From positions 186,001 through 250,000 of the forward strand of contig NZ_BBXC01000010.1 of NCBI RefSeq assembly GCF_001570525.1: a stretch of DNA of 64,000 nt, in the 5' to 3' direction. Shown one piece after another: positions 1-8,375 of the stretch. The stretch comes from Herbidospora sakaeratensis. GTDB lineage: Bacteria > Actinomycetota > Actinomycetes > Streptosporangiales > Streptosporangiaceae. Each line of letters starts with the position of its first letter. The first letter of the stretch is position 1. The notes beneath the pieces are model-generated. The model had not been told where the DNA came from. It did no database searches and saw only the letters and a program-made list of their open reading frames with translations. The position numbers and the translations under genes are program-made.

Positions 1-1070
1 TCGCCCGGTCGGGGCGCGCAGAAGACGACGCGGGTGCCGTCGGGGGCGTGGTCGGGGGCCGACAGGGCCGCCACGTGGGCGTCGGCCGCCGCCGGATCGG
101 GGGTGCCGATGCCGACCGCGCGCAACTCCGCCGCGTCGCCGCCGTCGACGAGCCGGACCCGGTCGACGCCGAGCACCTCGACCAGCCGGCGCAGCCGCTC
201 GCCGTCGGGCCCGGTGGCGAGCTCGACGTAGCCGAAGTCCGTGAGGTCGGGCGGCGCGCCGCCCCCCGGATCGCGCTCCAGGAAACGCAGGGACAACATC
301 GCGTCGGCGGCCGTCCGCACCGGGTCGGCACGCCGGAAGACGTCGTTGAACACCTCCAGCGACAGTGGCCCCCGGTATCCGGCCGCCAGGACGTGGCGGG
401 TGAAGCCCGCCAGGTCGAAGTCGCCCTGGCCGGGGAAGCAGCGGTAGTGCCGTGACCACTGGAGGGTGTCCATGGTCAGCCGGGGCGCGTCCGCGAGCTG
501 GAGGAAGAAGATCTTCTCGCCGGGGATGGCCTCGATGCCGACCGGGTCGGTGCCCTTCGACAGGATGTGGAAGCTGTCGAGGCACACCCCGAGCGCCGGA
601 TGGCCGGCCATCCGGACGATGCGCCACGACCGCAGGTAGTCGTCGACGTGCCGGCCCCAGGCCAGCGCCTCGTAGGCGATCCGCACCCCGTGCGCGGCGG
701 CCCGTTCGGCCAGCGTGTGCAGCTGCTCGGCCGCCAGGGCGTCGTCGTCGATCGCCTGGGGTGACACGTTCGAGCAGACCAGCAGCAGGTCGGCCCCCAG
801 CCGGGTCATCAGCCGGAACTTGTGCTCGGCCCGCCGCAGGGCGTCGGCGAAGCGCTCGGGCGGCAGCGCCTCGGCGTCGCGGAACGGCTGGTAGAGCTCG
901 ACGCGTAAGCCCAGGTCGGCGGCCATGAGGCGGACGTCCTCGGGGGAGAGCGGGCAGGCCACCAGGTCGTTCTCGAACAGCTCGAAGCCGTCGAACCCGG
1001 CCGCCGCGACGGCGTGCAGTTTCTCCGGCAGCGTCCCGCTCAGGGAGACGGTCGCGATCGACTTCCGCAC
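1..1070 (-). CDS. 3-dehydroshikimate dehydratase fused to HPPD-like domain (QsuB type), 3' end cut by window edge
   Basis: The GTG start at 1070 opens a frame that runs off the left edge of the window (356 codons seen). Residues 1 to about 265 read as a TIM-barrel sugar-phosphate isomerase/epimerase-like domain, with the metal-site stretches IAYEALAWGRH, CLDSFHIL, FLQLADAP and LSLEVFND. After residue about 285 a second domain starts (FGYVELATG), as in the 4-hydroxyphenylpyruvate dioxygenase-like half of bacterial QsuB/AroZ fusions. The family converts 3-dehydroshikimate to protocatechuate in quinate/shikimate catabolism. The divergent MHS carrier, a family that includes the shikimate transporter ShiA, supports this reading. 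The substrate is inferred. Other TIM-barrel isomerases of the same superfamily remain possible. Confidence 0.75.
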   Translation of the reverse strand, partial: MRKSIATVSLSGTLPEKLHAVAAAGFDGFELFENDLVACPLSPEDVRLMAADLGLRVELYQPFRDAEALPPERFADALRRAEHKFRLMTRLGADLLLVCSNVSPQAIDDDALAAEQLHTLAERAAAHGVRIAYEALAWGRHVDDYLRSWRIVRMAGHPALGVCLDSFHILSKGTDPVGIEAIPGEKIFFLQLADAPRLTMDTLQWSRHYRCFPGQGDFDLAGFTRHVLAAGYRGPLSLEVFNDVFRRADPVRTAADAMLSLRFLERDPGGGAPPDLTDFGYVELATGPDGERLRRLVEVLGVDRVRLVDGGDAAELRAVGIGTPDPAAADAHVAALSAPDHAPDGTRVVFCAPRPG

Positions 1071-1091
1071 AGGGCCTCACCACTAATGTAC

Positions 1092-1179
1092 GAACTAGTG
1101 AGTTATTTGACTCCATCATCTTGACACGCTGAGGGCGTGAACGCAGCATTGCGGCCACACGTTATGAACTATCCAGTTA
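1092..1179. promoter_or_regulatory. Divergent promoter region with two AACT-N4-AGTT operators
   Basis: Two 14-bp copies of GAACTAnnnAGTTA lie at 1092-1105 (GAACTAGTGAGTTA) and 1166-1179 (GAACTATCCAGTTA). Each is an inverted repeat AACT-N4-AGTT. The first abuts the dehydratase gene and the second ends 11 bases before the carrier ATG. A TTGACA hexamer sits at 1121-1126 between them. One copy per divergent gene fits control by a single dimeric repressor, perhaps of the TetR or IclR type. The regulator gene is not in the window. Confidence 0.55.
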
Positions 1180-1190
1180 GGACAAGCTTC

Positions 1191-2504
1191 ATGACCCAGG
1201 CCACCCCCCGCCGCGCCGCCCTCGCCGCCTGGATCGGCAGCGCCCTGGAGTACTACGACTTCTTCATCTACGGCAGCGCCGCCGCGCTGATCTTCTCCAA
1301 GGTCTTCTTCGACGACTCCGACCCCGCGACCGCGACCCTCCAGTCGCTCGCGTCCTTCGGCGTCGCCTACGCCGCCCGCCCCGTCGGCGCCCTCATCCTC
1401 GGCCACATCGGCGACCGGTTCGGCCGCCGCCGCATCATGGTCTTCACGCTGGTGCTGATGGGGGTGGCGACGTTCCTGATCGGCTGTCTGCCGACCCGGG
1501 AGCAGATCGGCGGCCTCGCGCCCGTGCTGCTGGTCCTGCTGCGCGTCCTGCAGGGGCTCTCGGCGGCGGGCGAGCAGGCCAGCGCCAACTCCATGACGCT
1601 GGAACACGCCCCCGAGAACCGGCGCGGCTACTTCACCAGCTTCACCCTGAACGGCACCCAGTTCGGCCAGATCCTCGCCACGCTCGTCTTCATCCCGGTC
1701 GCGGCGTTGCCCGAGGAGCAGCTGCTGTCGTGGGGCTGGCGGGTGCCGTTCTGGTGCAGCGTCGTCGTGGCGGTCGTCGGCTACCTCATCCGCCGTCACC
1801 TCGACGAGACCCCGGCCTTCCAGGCGCAGGTCGACGACGGCTCGGTGCCGCGCATGCCGCTGGCCGAACTGTTCCGCACCCACTGGATCGACGTGCTGCG
1901 CGTCGTCGGCGCCGCCCTGATCGCGACGGTCAGCACCATCTTCACCGTGTGGGCGCTCAACTACGCGACGAGCGACGCCGTCGGCCTCGACCGCGCGGTC
2001 ATGTTGTGGGTGGGGGTGCTCGCCAACGTGGTCGCGCTCGGCGCGATCCCGCTGTGGGCCCGGTTGTCCGACCGCATCGGCCGCCGGCCCGTCTTCCTGG
2101 TCGGCGCGATCGGCAGCCCGATCATGATCTTCGCCTACCTGGCCGCGATCAACTCGGGCAATTACGTCCTCATCTTCCTGGCCGGCTGCGTCTGCTTCGG
2201 CGTCGTCTACTCGGCGTCCAACGGCATCTGGCCCGCCCTCTACGGCGAGATGTTCACCACCCGCGTCCGCCTGTCGGGCATGGCGATCGGCACCCAGATC
2301 GGGTTCGCGGTGGCCGGCTTCGCGGTCGCGTCGGCGGCCGGCATCATGACCGACGACGGCTGGCTCGGCCTGCAGGGATGGGTCGGCGTGGGCATCTTCA
2401 CCGCAGTCCTCTGCGCGGTCAGCGCGATCTCCGTGCTGACCGCGAGGGAGACGTACCGGGTGCCGACGGCCGAGCTCGGCCGCCGCGAGACCGCCGGCGT
2501 CTGA
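1191..2504 (+). CDS. MFS transporter, metabolite:H+ symporter (MHS) family
   Basis: A 437-residue, 12-helix carrier. It opens with the MHS signature ALEYYDFFIYG (about residues 18-28). It has the classic MFS loop motif GHIGDRFGRRR between helices 2 and 3, and the second-half copy ARLSDRIGRRP. MHS members import organic acids such as shikimate, citrate, alpha-ketoglutarate and proline/betaine with protons. Divergence from a QsuB-like dehydratase makes shikimate or dehydroshikimate the likeliest substrate, by inference. An in-frame GTG at 1137 would give a longer protein, but its extra residues are not MHS-like and would overlap the operator. ATG 1191 is therefore preferred. Confidence 0.82.
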   Translation: MTQATPRRAALAAWIGSALEYYDFFIYGSAAALIFSKVFFDDSDPATATLQSLASFGVAYAARPVGALILGHIGDRFGRRRIMVFTLVLMGVATFLIGCLPTREQIGGLAPVLLVLLRVLQGLSAAGEQASANSMTLEHAPENRRGYFTSFTLNGTQFGQILATLVFIPVAALPEEQLLSWGWRVPFWCSVVVAVVGYLIRRHLDETPAFQAQVDDGSVPRMPLAELFRTHWIDVLRVVGAALIATVSTIFTVWALNYATSDAVGLDRAVMLWVGVLANVVALGAIPLWARLSDRIGRRPVFLVGAIGSPIMIFAYLAAINSGNYVLIFLAGCVCFGVVYSASNGIWPALYGEMFTTRVRLSGMAIGTQIGFAVAGFAVASAAGIMTDDGWLGLQGWVGVGIFTAVLCAVSAISVLTARETYRVPTAELGRRETAGV

Positions 2505-2508
2505 GGGG

Positions 2509-4245
2509 TCACCCCTGGGGCAACCACACCCGCATCGTCGCGGGGCCGTGGTTGCCCCACTGGTAGTAGGGGCGCAGCCGCAGCCTGACCGCCTCGGTCT
2601 CGGTGCGGGCACGCGGGCCGTACGGCCACGGCCGGTCGTCGGCCGAGGTCAGGTGGGCGTCCACCTCGATCTCCTCGTCGACGACCTCGGGGGCGCGCGA
2701 GGTGTCGACCGTGATCCGGGTCAGCGGCGGCTGGTCGCCGGGAGACTCGGCGCAGTAGACGAGCGGGCCGCGTTCGACCGCGACGCAGCCGCGCAGCGCG
2801 TCGATCCGGGGGTCGGGTTCGACCCAGCGCGGGGTCATCCGCAGGTCGACCGACACCTCCTCGCCCGCCGCCCAGACGCGCGACCACTCGGCCGTGCCGC
2901 CGCCCGCCCACATCGGCAGCCGCAGCGACAACACCCGCAGCCGGTCGGGGGCCCGCAGCACGCGCAACGTCGCGGCGCCCTGCCACGGCATCTCGGTGTC
3001 CACCTCCACCACGAAACCGTCGTGCTCGATGCGGGCCGGGGTCAGGTGGTGGATCTGCAGGCCGGCGTCGGTGCCGGTCGCGACGTACGCGGGCAGGGCG
3101 GCGAAGGTGCGCGCCAGGTTGGTGGGGCAGCAGGACACCGCTCGCCAGGAGGCACGCAGTCCGCCGTCGGCGCGCGGGCTGACTCCCGATGTGACCTCTC
3201 CGGCGACTCTGACCTGCAGCGGGTTGGTGTAGAAGAACGACCGGCCGTCGAGCGCGGGCCCGGCGGCGATGACGTTGTAGAAGGTGCGCTCGGCCTGGTC
3301 GGCGTAGCGGCGGTTGCCGGTGGCCAGCAGCAGGCGGTGCGACAACATGAACGACGCCACCCCGGCGCACGTCTCGTTGTAGGCGCGGTCGGGCGGCAGC
3401 TCCCAGTCCTCGCCGAACGACTCGCCGTTGTGCCGCGAGCCCATGCCGCCGGTGAGGTGGGTGCGGCGGGCGACGGTCCGCTCCCACTGGCGTTCGACCA
3501 GGTCGAGCAGGTCGCGGTCGCCGGTCTCGACGGCCAGGTCGACCACCGCGCCGGCCAGATAGAGGGCCCTGACCGCGTGGCCGCGGAAGACCTCGGCCTT
3601 CCTGACCGGTACGTCGTCCTGGAAGTAGGCCCGGCCCAGCTCGATGTCGGCCAGCGCCGGAGTGCCCCGGCGGTCGATGAACCGGCGGGCCATCTCGAGA
3701 TAGCGTTCGGCCCGGGTGACCCGGTAGAGCTCGATCAGGGCCATCTCGATCTCGGGGTGCCCGCAGACGCCCCGGTTGTTCATGAACACGTCGCAGACGT
3801 GGTCGGCGGCCCGTTTCACCAGCTCAAAGAGCTCCCCGCCGCCGGACGCCCGCGCCTGCGCCACCCCCGCCTGGATCAGGTGGCCGTAGCAGTAGAGCTC
3901 GTGGCCCCACTCCAGGTCGCTGTAGCGGGCGTGGCCCCACTTCGTGTTCAGGTAGCCGTCTGACTGCTGGGCGGCGGCGATCACCGAGGTCAGTTCGTCG
4001 AGGCGGGGGTCGTGGACCCAGGCCATGCCCTCCATCAGCTTGTAGACCTCGGAGTCGCTGAACTCCCGGCCCCGGCGCGCGGCGCCGGTGAAGTTGGCCG
4101 CCCAGCCGACCCGGCCGATCCATTCGTAACAGTGGTCGATGATCGTCTCGGTGGGCAGCGAACCCCAGAAGCCGGGGTTCAGACGTACCGAAGAGACCCC
4201 CAGAGGCGTCAGCACGCCGCCCGACGGAACGACAGGACTATCCAC
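2509..4245 (-). CDS. GH127 beta-L-arabinofuranosidase
   Basis: A 578-residue protein without a signal peptide, so probably cytoplasmic. It matches the GH127 (DUF1680) family typified by Bifidobacterium HypBA1, which releases L-arabinose from beta-1,2-linked arabinofuranosyl chains of plant hydroxyproline-rich glycoproteins. The zinc/cysteine site is visible: NETCAG gives Glu291 and Cys293, and VSCCPTN gives Cys372 and Cys373. These correspond to HypBA1 Glu338, Cys340, Cys417 (nucleophile) and Cys418. It is the last gene of a binding protein-permease-permease-GH127 operon, and its 5' end overlaps the upstream permease by 8 bases. Import of beta-arabino-oligosaccharides followed by internal hydrolysis is the inferred role. 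Confidence 0.88.
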   Translation of the reverse strand: MDSPVVPSGGVLTPLGVSSVRLNPGFWGSLPTETIIDHCYEWIGRVGWAANFTGAARRGREFSDSEVYKLMEGMAWVHDPRLDELTSVIAAAQQSDGYLNTKWGHARYSDLEWGHELYCYGHLIQAGVAQARASGGGELFELVKRAADHVCDVFMNNRGVCGHPEIEMALIELYRVTRAERYLEMARRFIDRRGTPALADIELGRAYFQDDVPVRKAEVFRGHAVRALYLAGAVVDLAVETGDRDLLDLVERQWERTVARRTHLTGGMGSRHNGESFGEDWELPPDRAYNETCAGVASFMLSHRLLLATGNRRYADQAERTFYNVIAAGPALDGRSFFYTNPLQVRVAGEVTSGVSPRADGGLRASWRAVSCCPTNLARTFAALPAYVATGTDAGLQIHHLTPARIEHDGFVVEVDTEMPWQGAATLRVLRAPDRLRVLSLRLPMWAGGGTAEWSRVWAAGEEVSVDLRMTPRWVEPDPRIDALRGCVAVERGPLVYCAESPGDQPPLTRITVDTSRAPEVVDEEIEVDAHLTSADDRPWPYGPRARTETEAVRLRLRPYYQWGNHGPATMRVWLPQG

Positions 4246-5017
4246 GCAGAGCTCCAGACATGAATCCGCGCACGTAGTGGCGCTGGAGAACGAGGAACAG
4301 GACCAGGCACGGAATCGCCATGACCATGACGCCCGCCTGGAGCACGCCGTAGTCGATCGCGCCGAACGTGCGCTGCGTCATGCTCACCACGGCCACCGGC
4401 AGCGGGAAGCTGGCCCCGTCGCTGAGCAGGATCAACGGCGCGAAGAAGTCGTTCCACGACGCCAGGAACGCGAACAGCCCGACCGTCACCAGCCCCGGCC
4501 GGACGGCGGGCAGCAGCACCGACAGCAGCACCTTCAGCGAGCCCGCGCCGTCGACCAGCGCCGACTCCTCGATCTCGCGCGGGATCGCCTCGAACGAGTT
4601 GCGCATCATGTACAGCGCGAACGGCAGCTGGAACATGACGAACACCAGGCTCAGCCCGAGCAGCGAGTTCTGCAGGCCGACGTAGTCGAGCAGCACGTAC
4701 AGAGGGATGAGGATGGTGGCGTAAGGCACCATGAGGATCGCCAGCGCGGCCAGGAACAGCAGGTTCTTGCCGGGGAACTGGAACCGCGCGAACGCGTAGC
4801 CGCCCAGCGTGGCGACGATGAGGGTGCCGGCGACCGTCATGGCCGAGAGCGCGAGGCTGTTGCCGACGTAGGTCGCCAGCCCCTCGCCGAAGCCGATGAT
4901 GCTCCGGTAGTGGGTGAGGGTGAACCCCTCGGGCCCCTGCACCGACGCCCAGCCGCTCCAGATCAGCGGGAACAGGAAGATGACCGCCAGCGCGAGCCTC
5001 GGCGAGTAGTACTTCAT
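4238..5017 (-). CDS. Sugar ABC transporter permease, MalG type
   Basis: A 259-residue inner-membrane protein with about six hydrophobic helices. The start is set at ATG 5017, which overlaps the stop of the upstream permease by 4 bases (ATGA). The EAA loop that contacts the ATPase reads EIEESALVDGAGSLKVLLSV and ends in LP. This is the second permease of a carbohydrate uptake type 1 (CUT1) importer. No ATPase gene is nearby, so the importer probably uses a shared MsmK/MsiK-type ATPase encoded elsewhere, as is usual in actinobacteria. Its substrate is inferred from GH127 downstream to be an arabino-oligosaccharide. Confidence 0.88.
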   Translation of the reverse strand: MKYYSPRLALAVIFLFPLIWSGWASVQGPEGFTLTHYRSIIGFGEGLATYVGNSLALSAMTVAGTLIVATLGGYAFARFQFPGKNLLFLAALAILMVPYATILIPLYVLLDYVGLQNSLLGLSLVFVMFQLPFALYMMRNSFEAIPREIEESALVDGAGSLKVLLSVLLPAVRPGLVTVGLFAFLASWNDFFAPLILLSDGASFPLPVAVVSMTQRTFGAIDYGVLQAGVMVMAIPCLVLFLVLQRHYVRGFMSGALRG

Positions 5018-5889
5018 CGGGTCGTCGCCCCCCTGAGGATGCGCATCTGGACGGCGTTCAGCGCGACCAGCACGACCAGCAGCACCACCGACAACGCCGC
5101 CGCGCCGCCCAGGTCGAAGCGGAAGAACGCGTTGCGGTAGACGACCATCACCATCGACACCGTGCTGTTGTCGGGCCCGCCGTTGGTGAAGATGAAGAAC
5201 TGGTCGAACGCCAGCAGCGACCCGGTGATCGACAGGATCAGCATCAGCGCCAGCGTCGGCCGCAGCAGCGGCAGGGTGATCCGGGTGAAGATCTGCCAGC
5301 GGTTGGCGCCGTCGGCGCGGGCCGCCTCGTACACCTCGACCGGGATCGCCTGCAGGCCGGTCAGCAGGATCAGCATGTTGAACCCGGCGAACCGCCACAA
5401 CACCAGCAGGATCGTCGAGGTCAGCGCCATGTTCGGGGAGCCGATCCAGTTCACGCCGAGGAAGCCGAAGGGGCCGAAGTCGTTGTTCAGCAGGCCGTAG
5501 AACAGCAGCGCCGCCGCGGCGAACCCGACCGCTCCGGGCAGGAAGAACGCGGTACGGAAGAAGCCGACCCCCGGCCGGCGGTCCTGCACCAGCAGCGCCA
5601 GGCCCAGCGCCACCGCCGAGAGCAGCACGGTGATGATCACCGTGTACTTCAGCGTGAACAACACCGAGTCGAGGAACAGCGGGTCGTCCGGGATCTTCGT
5701 GTAGTTGGCCGGGAAGTTGGGCCTGGCCGGGCCCAGCAGCGGCCACTTGTGCAACGACATGACCACGACGAGCACCAGCGGCGCGATGAACAACACCGCC
5801 ACGATGACCGCCGTGGGAGCGGCGTACGCCCACCCGGCCAGCGCGCGTGCGCGCCGGAGCCGGGGGGCGGTCGAAAGCGGACTGCTCAC
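5014..5889 (-). CDS. Sugar ABC transporter permease, MalF type
   Basis: A 291-residue permease with a GTG start whose bases overlap the stop of the solute-binding protein gene (GTGA). The N-terminal hydrophobic helix (YAAPTAVIVAVLFIAPLVLV) is followed by the usual periplasmic loop and a five-helix core. The EAA loop reads VEVYEAARADGANRWQIFTR, then ITLPLLRP. It pairs with the MalG-type permease immediately downstream to form the membrane pore of a CUT1 sugar importer. Tight overlaps on both sides imply translational coupling across the operon. Confidence 0.88.
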   Translation of the reverse strand: MSSPLSTAPRLRRARALAGWAYAAPTAVIVAVLFIAPLVLVVVMSLHKWPLLGPARPNFPANYTKIPDDPLFLDSVLFTLKYTVIITVLLSAVALGLALLVQDRRPGVGFFRTAFFLPGAVGFAAAALLFYGLLNNDFGPFGFLGVNWIGSPNMALTSTILLVLWRFAGFNMLILLTGLQAIPVEVYEAARADGANRWQIFTRITLPLLRPTLALMLILSITGSLLAFDQFFIFTNGGPDNSTVSMVMVVYRNAFFRFDLGGAAALSVVLLVVLVALNAVQMRILRGATTR

Positions 5890-7166
5890 TGCGTGAGCGA
5901 CTGGTTGAGGGTCTCGTTGAGTTCGGGCAACTTGGCGGCGTCCCCGAACAGCGCCTCACGGGCGAACCGGAGCCACGGCCCCTGCGGGTCGTTGTACGTC
6001 TCCCCGAACTTCAGCGCGTAGGGCGTCTGGCCCTTGCCGACGAGCGAGTTGATGAGCACGACGCGCGGGTCCTCGGCCGAGTACTTGTTGTCGGCCAGGT
6101 CGGTGCGCGCGACCACGTCCTTGTTCTTGGCCATGATCTCGACCTGGGCCTCGTCGGAGACCGTCCACGACAGGAACTCCCAGGCCGCGTCGACGTTCTG
6201 CGAGGTCGAGGAGATGCCGACGGAGTCGCCGCCGACGAACGTCGACTCGCCGCCGTCGGGACCGGCGATGGGCGCGACGCCGATCTTCATGTCGGCCGGC
6301 ATCGAGCCGAGCGTGGTGGACGGCATCGGCATGACGCCGATCTCGCCCTTCGGGAAGAAGCCGGTCCAGGTCGGGCCCTGCTCCTCCTTCGTGGTCGGGC
6401 CGGTGACGCCGTTGTCGTACAGGCCCCGGTAGATGGAGAACACGTCGGTCATGGGGGAGGAGGCCACGGTCGACTCGGTGCCCTCGGCGTTCATGACGGT
6501 GCCGCCGGCCGCCCAGACCGAGGGCCAGAAGGTGAAGACGTAGCAGCCGCCGCAGTTGCCGCCGAAGAACGTGCCGTGCACCTTGCCGTCGGCGCCGAGC
6601 TTCTCCTGGACGGTGGTGGCCTGCTCGGCGAACTCCTTCAGGGTGGTCGGGCCCTTCTCGGGGTCGAGCCCGGCCTTCTCGTACAGGTCCTTGTTCCAGA
6701 ACCAGACCGACAGGTCGAGGGTGTGCGGAAGGGTGTACTGGCGGCCCTCGTAGGTGCCGAGCTTCATGTGCGAGGGGGCCAGCGCGTCCTTGAACGGCAG
6801 CGCCGCGATGCGGTCGGAGATGTCGGCGAACAGGCCCTGCGAGGTGTAGTTCGGCACGAAGATGACGTCGGCCGCGAACACGTCGGGCAGCTGCTTGGCC
6901 CCGGCCGCCGCGGCGATGCGCGGCTGATAGTTGTCCGTCGGAATGACGGTCAGTTTGACCTGGTTCGTGTGAGACTTGTTGTACGCCTCCACCAGGCGCT
7001 CACTCTGCGCCTGGGTGGCCGCCCGGGTCCACATCGTGATGGTGGTCGGACCCGAAGCAGCCGTGCCACCAGCGGGGGCGTTCTCCTCCGGGGCGGCAGA
7101 ACCACATGCGGCCATGGATGTCGCGAGGAGCGCCGCCGCGGCGAGCGCGGGGAGTCTTCTGAGCAT
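5886..7166 (-). CDS. Extracellular sugar-binding lipoprotein (ABC importer, CUT1)
   Basis: A 426-residue lipoprotein. Signal sequence MLRRLPALAAAALLATSMAAC ends in a lipobox with the lipidated Cys at residue 21. The rest is a type 1 extracellular solute-binding fold (TITMWTRAATQ near the mature start, VWFWNKDLYEKAGLDP in the middle). ATG 7166 is preferred over an upstream in-frame start because it has a GAGAGGAA ribosome-binding site 7-8 bases ahead and gives a proper signal peptide. It is the first gene of the importer/GH127 operon. It is transcribed divergently from a LacI regulator, with an operator-like palindrome just upstream. Confidence 0.9.
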   Translation of the reverse strand: MLRRLPALAAAALLATSMAACGSAAPEENAPAGGTAASGPTTITMWTRAATQAQSERLVEAYNKSHTNQVKLTVIPTDNYQPRIAAAAGAKQLPDVFAADVIFVPNYTSQGLFADISDRIAALPFKDALAPSHMKLGTYEGRQYTLPHTLDLSVWFWNKDLYEKAGLDPEKGPTTLKEFAEQATTVQEKLGADGKVHGTFFGGNCGGCYVFTFWPSVWAAGGTVMNAEGTESTVASSPMTDVFSIYRGLYDNGVTGPTTKEEQGPTWTGFFPKGEIGVMPMPSTTLGSMPADMKIGVAPIAGPDGGESTFVGGDSVGISSTSQNVDAAWEFLSWTVSDEAQVEIMAKNKDVVARTDLADNKYSAEDPRVVLINSLVGKGQTPYALKFGETYNDPQGPWLRFAREALFGDAAKLPELNETLNQSLTQ

Positions 7167-7182
7167 GGGGGGTTCCTCTCGA

Positions 7183-7206
7183 CCGAAAAACTGAAAAGGT
7201 TTTCGG
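7183..7206. promoter_or_regulatory. LacI-type operator upstream of the sugar importer
   Basis: A palindromic block sits 17 bases upstream of the binding-protein ATG. GAAAAGGTTTTC (7193-7204) is a perfect inverted repeat, and CCGAAAA (7183-7189) mirrors TTTTCGG (7200-7206). A related sequence, CGGAAAAGGCTTTCG, lies directly ahead of the divergent lacI-family gene. Repression of the importer operon and autoregulation by that protein is the simplest reading. Confidence 0.6.
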
Positions 7207-7300
7207 AAATGTAGCCGCAACATACGCCCCGATCGGGGACGTGTGAAGCCCTTGCTCTGTCACAAATGCGCAGCTACCTTCTGCGGGTATACCACCACTA

Positions 7301-7315
7301 CGGAAAAGGCTTTCG
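7301..7315. promoter_or_regulatory. LacI-type operator abutting the regulator's own start codon
   Basis: CGGAAAAGGCTTTCG lies immediately before ATG 7316. It shares the core GAAAAGG-TTTC with the palindrome at 7193-7204. Because it overlaps the ribosome-binding position, bound repressor would block the gene's own expression. The GGAAAAGG part may double as the ribosome-binding site. Confidence 0.55.
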
Positions 7316-8305
7316 ATGCAACGTATCGCCACGATCAGCGATGTGGCCCACCTGGCCGGGGTGTCGGTCGCCACTGCGTCGAAGGCGCTCAACGGCAAAG
7401 ACCAGGTCCGTGCCGAGACGCGGCAGCGGGTCCTGGAGGCGGCGGAGCAACTGTCGTTCAAGCCCAATCCGGCCGCCCGCAGCCTGCTGGGCGGTCCCAC
7501 CAAGACCGTCGGACTGCTGACCAGCGACAGCGTCGGCCGTTTCGGCATCCCGGTGCTGCTCGGCGCGGAGGACGCCTTCGGCGCAGGCGAGATGGCCGTG
7601 CTGCTCTGCGACGCGCGCGGCGACTCGATCCGGGAGCAGCACTACATCCGCACCCTGCTGGCCCGCCGGGTCGACGGCATCATCGTGGTGGGCGAGAGCA
7701 CCGACGCGCGCCCGTCGATCAGCCGCGAGCTGGGCGTCCCGGTCGTCTACGCCTACGGTCCGTCCGACGATCCCGACGACGTGTCCTTCGTACCGGACGA
7801 CCTCGAAGGATCCCGCACGGCCATCAAGCACCTGGTCACCCTCGGCCGCCGCCGGATCGCGCACGTCACCGGCCTGGCCACCTACCAGGCGGCGCGGGAA
7901 CGCGCCGAAGGCGCCGCCGCCGCGCTCGACGACGCCGGCTTGGAACCGGGGCCGGTGTTCTGGGGCCAGTGGTCGCAGCGCTGGGGCCGCCAGGCCGCCG
8001 CGATGGTGCTGCACGCCGACCCCGACGTCGACGCGGTGTTCTGCGGCAGCGACCAGATCGCGGCCGGGTTCGTCGAGGCCGCCAGGGAACGCGGGCGGCG
8101 CATCCCCGAGGACATCGCCGTCGTCGGCTACGACAACTGGGAGGTGCTGGCCGCCGAGAGCCGGCCCCCGCTGACCACCATCGACCCCAACCTGGAGGTG
8201 CTCGGCCGCACGGCGGCGCAGCATCTGTTCGCGGCCATCGACGGCCGTGCCACCCCGGGCGTGCACCGCATGCCGGTACAGCTCGTCATCCGCGACTCCA
8301 CCTGA
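7316..8305 (+). CDS. LacI-family transcriptional regulator
   Basis: A 329-residue repressor. Residues 1-50 are the LacI helix-turn-helix (ATISDVAHLAGVSVATASKA, then the hinge NPAARSLLGG). The rest is a periplasmic-binding-protein-like effector domain ending in the usual VVGYDNWE...RPPLTTIDPN motifs. It is divergent from the arabino-oligosaccharide importer operon and followed by a hairpin terminator and the secreted glycosidases. It probably senses an arabinose-containing sugar and represses at the GAAAAGG-TTTC sites on either side of its promoter region. Confidence 0.9.
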   Translation: MQRIATISDVAHLAGVSVATASKALNGKDQVRAETRQRVLEAAEQLSFKPNPAARSLLGGPTKTVGLLTSDSVGRFGIPVLLGAEDAFGAGEMAVLLCDARGDSIREQHYIRTLLARRVDGIIVVGESTDARPSISRELGVPVVYAYGPSDDPDDVSFVPDDLEGSRTAIKHLVTLGRRRIAHVTGLATYQAARERAEGAAAALDDAGLEPGPVFWGQWSQRWGRQAAAMVLHADPDVDAVFCGSDQIAAGFVEAARERGRRIPEDIAVVGYDNWEVLAAESRPPLTTIDPNLEVLGRTAAQHLFAAIDGRATPGVHRMPVQLVIRDST

Positions 8306-8310
8306 TCCTC

Positions 8311-8331
8311 GCACCGCCATCCGGGTGGTGC
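8311..8331 (+). terminator. Hairpin after the LacI-family gene
   Basis: GCACCGCCATCCGGGTGGTGC folds with GCACC/GGTGC and an inner CC/GG pair, six bases after the lacI-family stop. No U-tract follows, as is common in high-GC actinobacteria. Confidence 0.5.
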
Positions 8332-8339
8332 CCTGGAGA

Positions 8340-8353
8340 TGTTAACGCTAACA
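8340..8353. promoter_or_regulatory. Palindromic operator TGTTAACGCTAACA
   Basis: A near-perfect 14-bp palindrome centred on CG lies 22 bases upstream of the GH43 GTG start. It has the size and CG centre of LacI/GalR-family operators but a different sequence from the GAAAAGG-TTTC sites. The secreted glycosidases may therefore answer to another LacI-family regulator encoded elsewhere. Confidence 0.6.
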
Positions 8354-8375
8354 TCAAGGAAAGGAACCGCTCCCC

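Noticed and set aside
1116-2612. A 498-codon open frame antisense to the MHS transporter
   Set aside because: It is a shadow of a high-GC gene: low-complexity Arg/Ala/Gly/Asp composition, no domain, and full overlap with a convincing 12-helix carrier.
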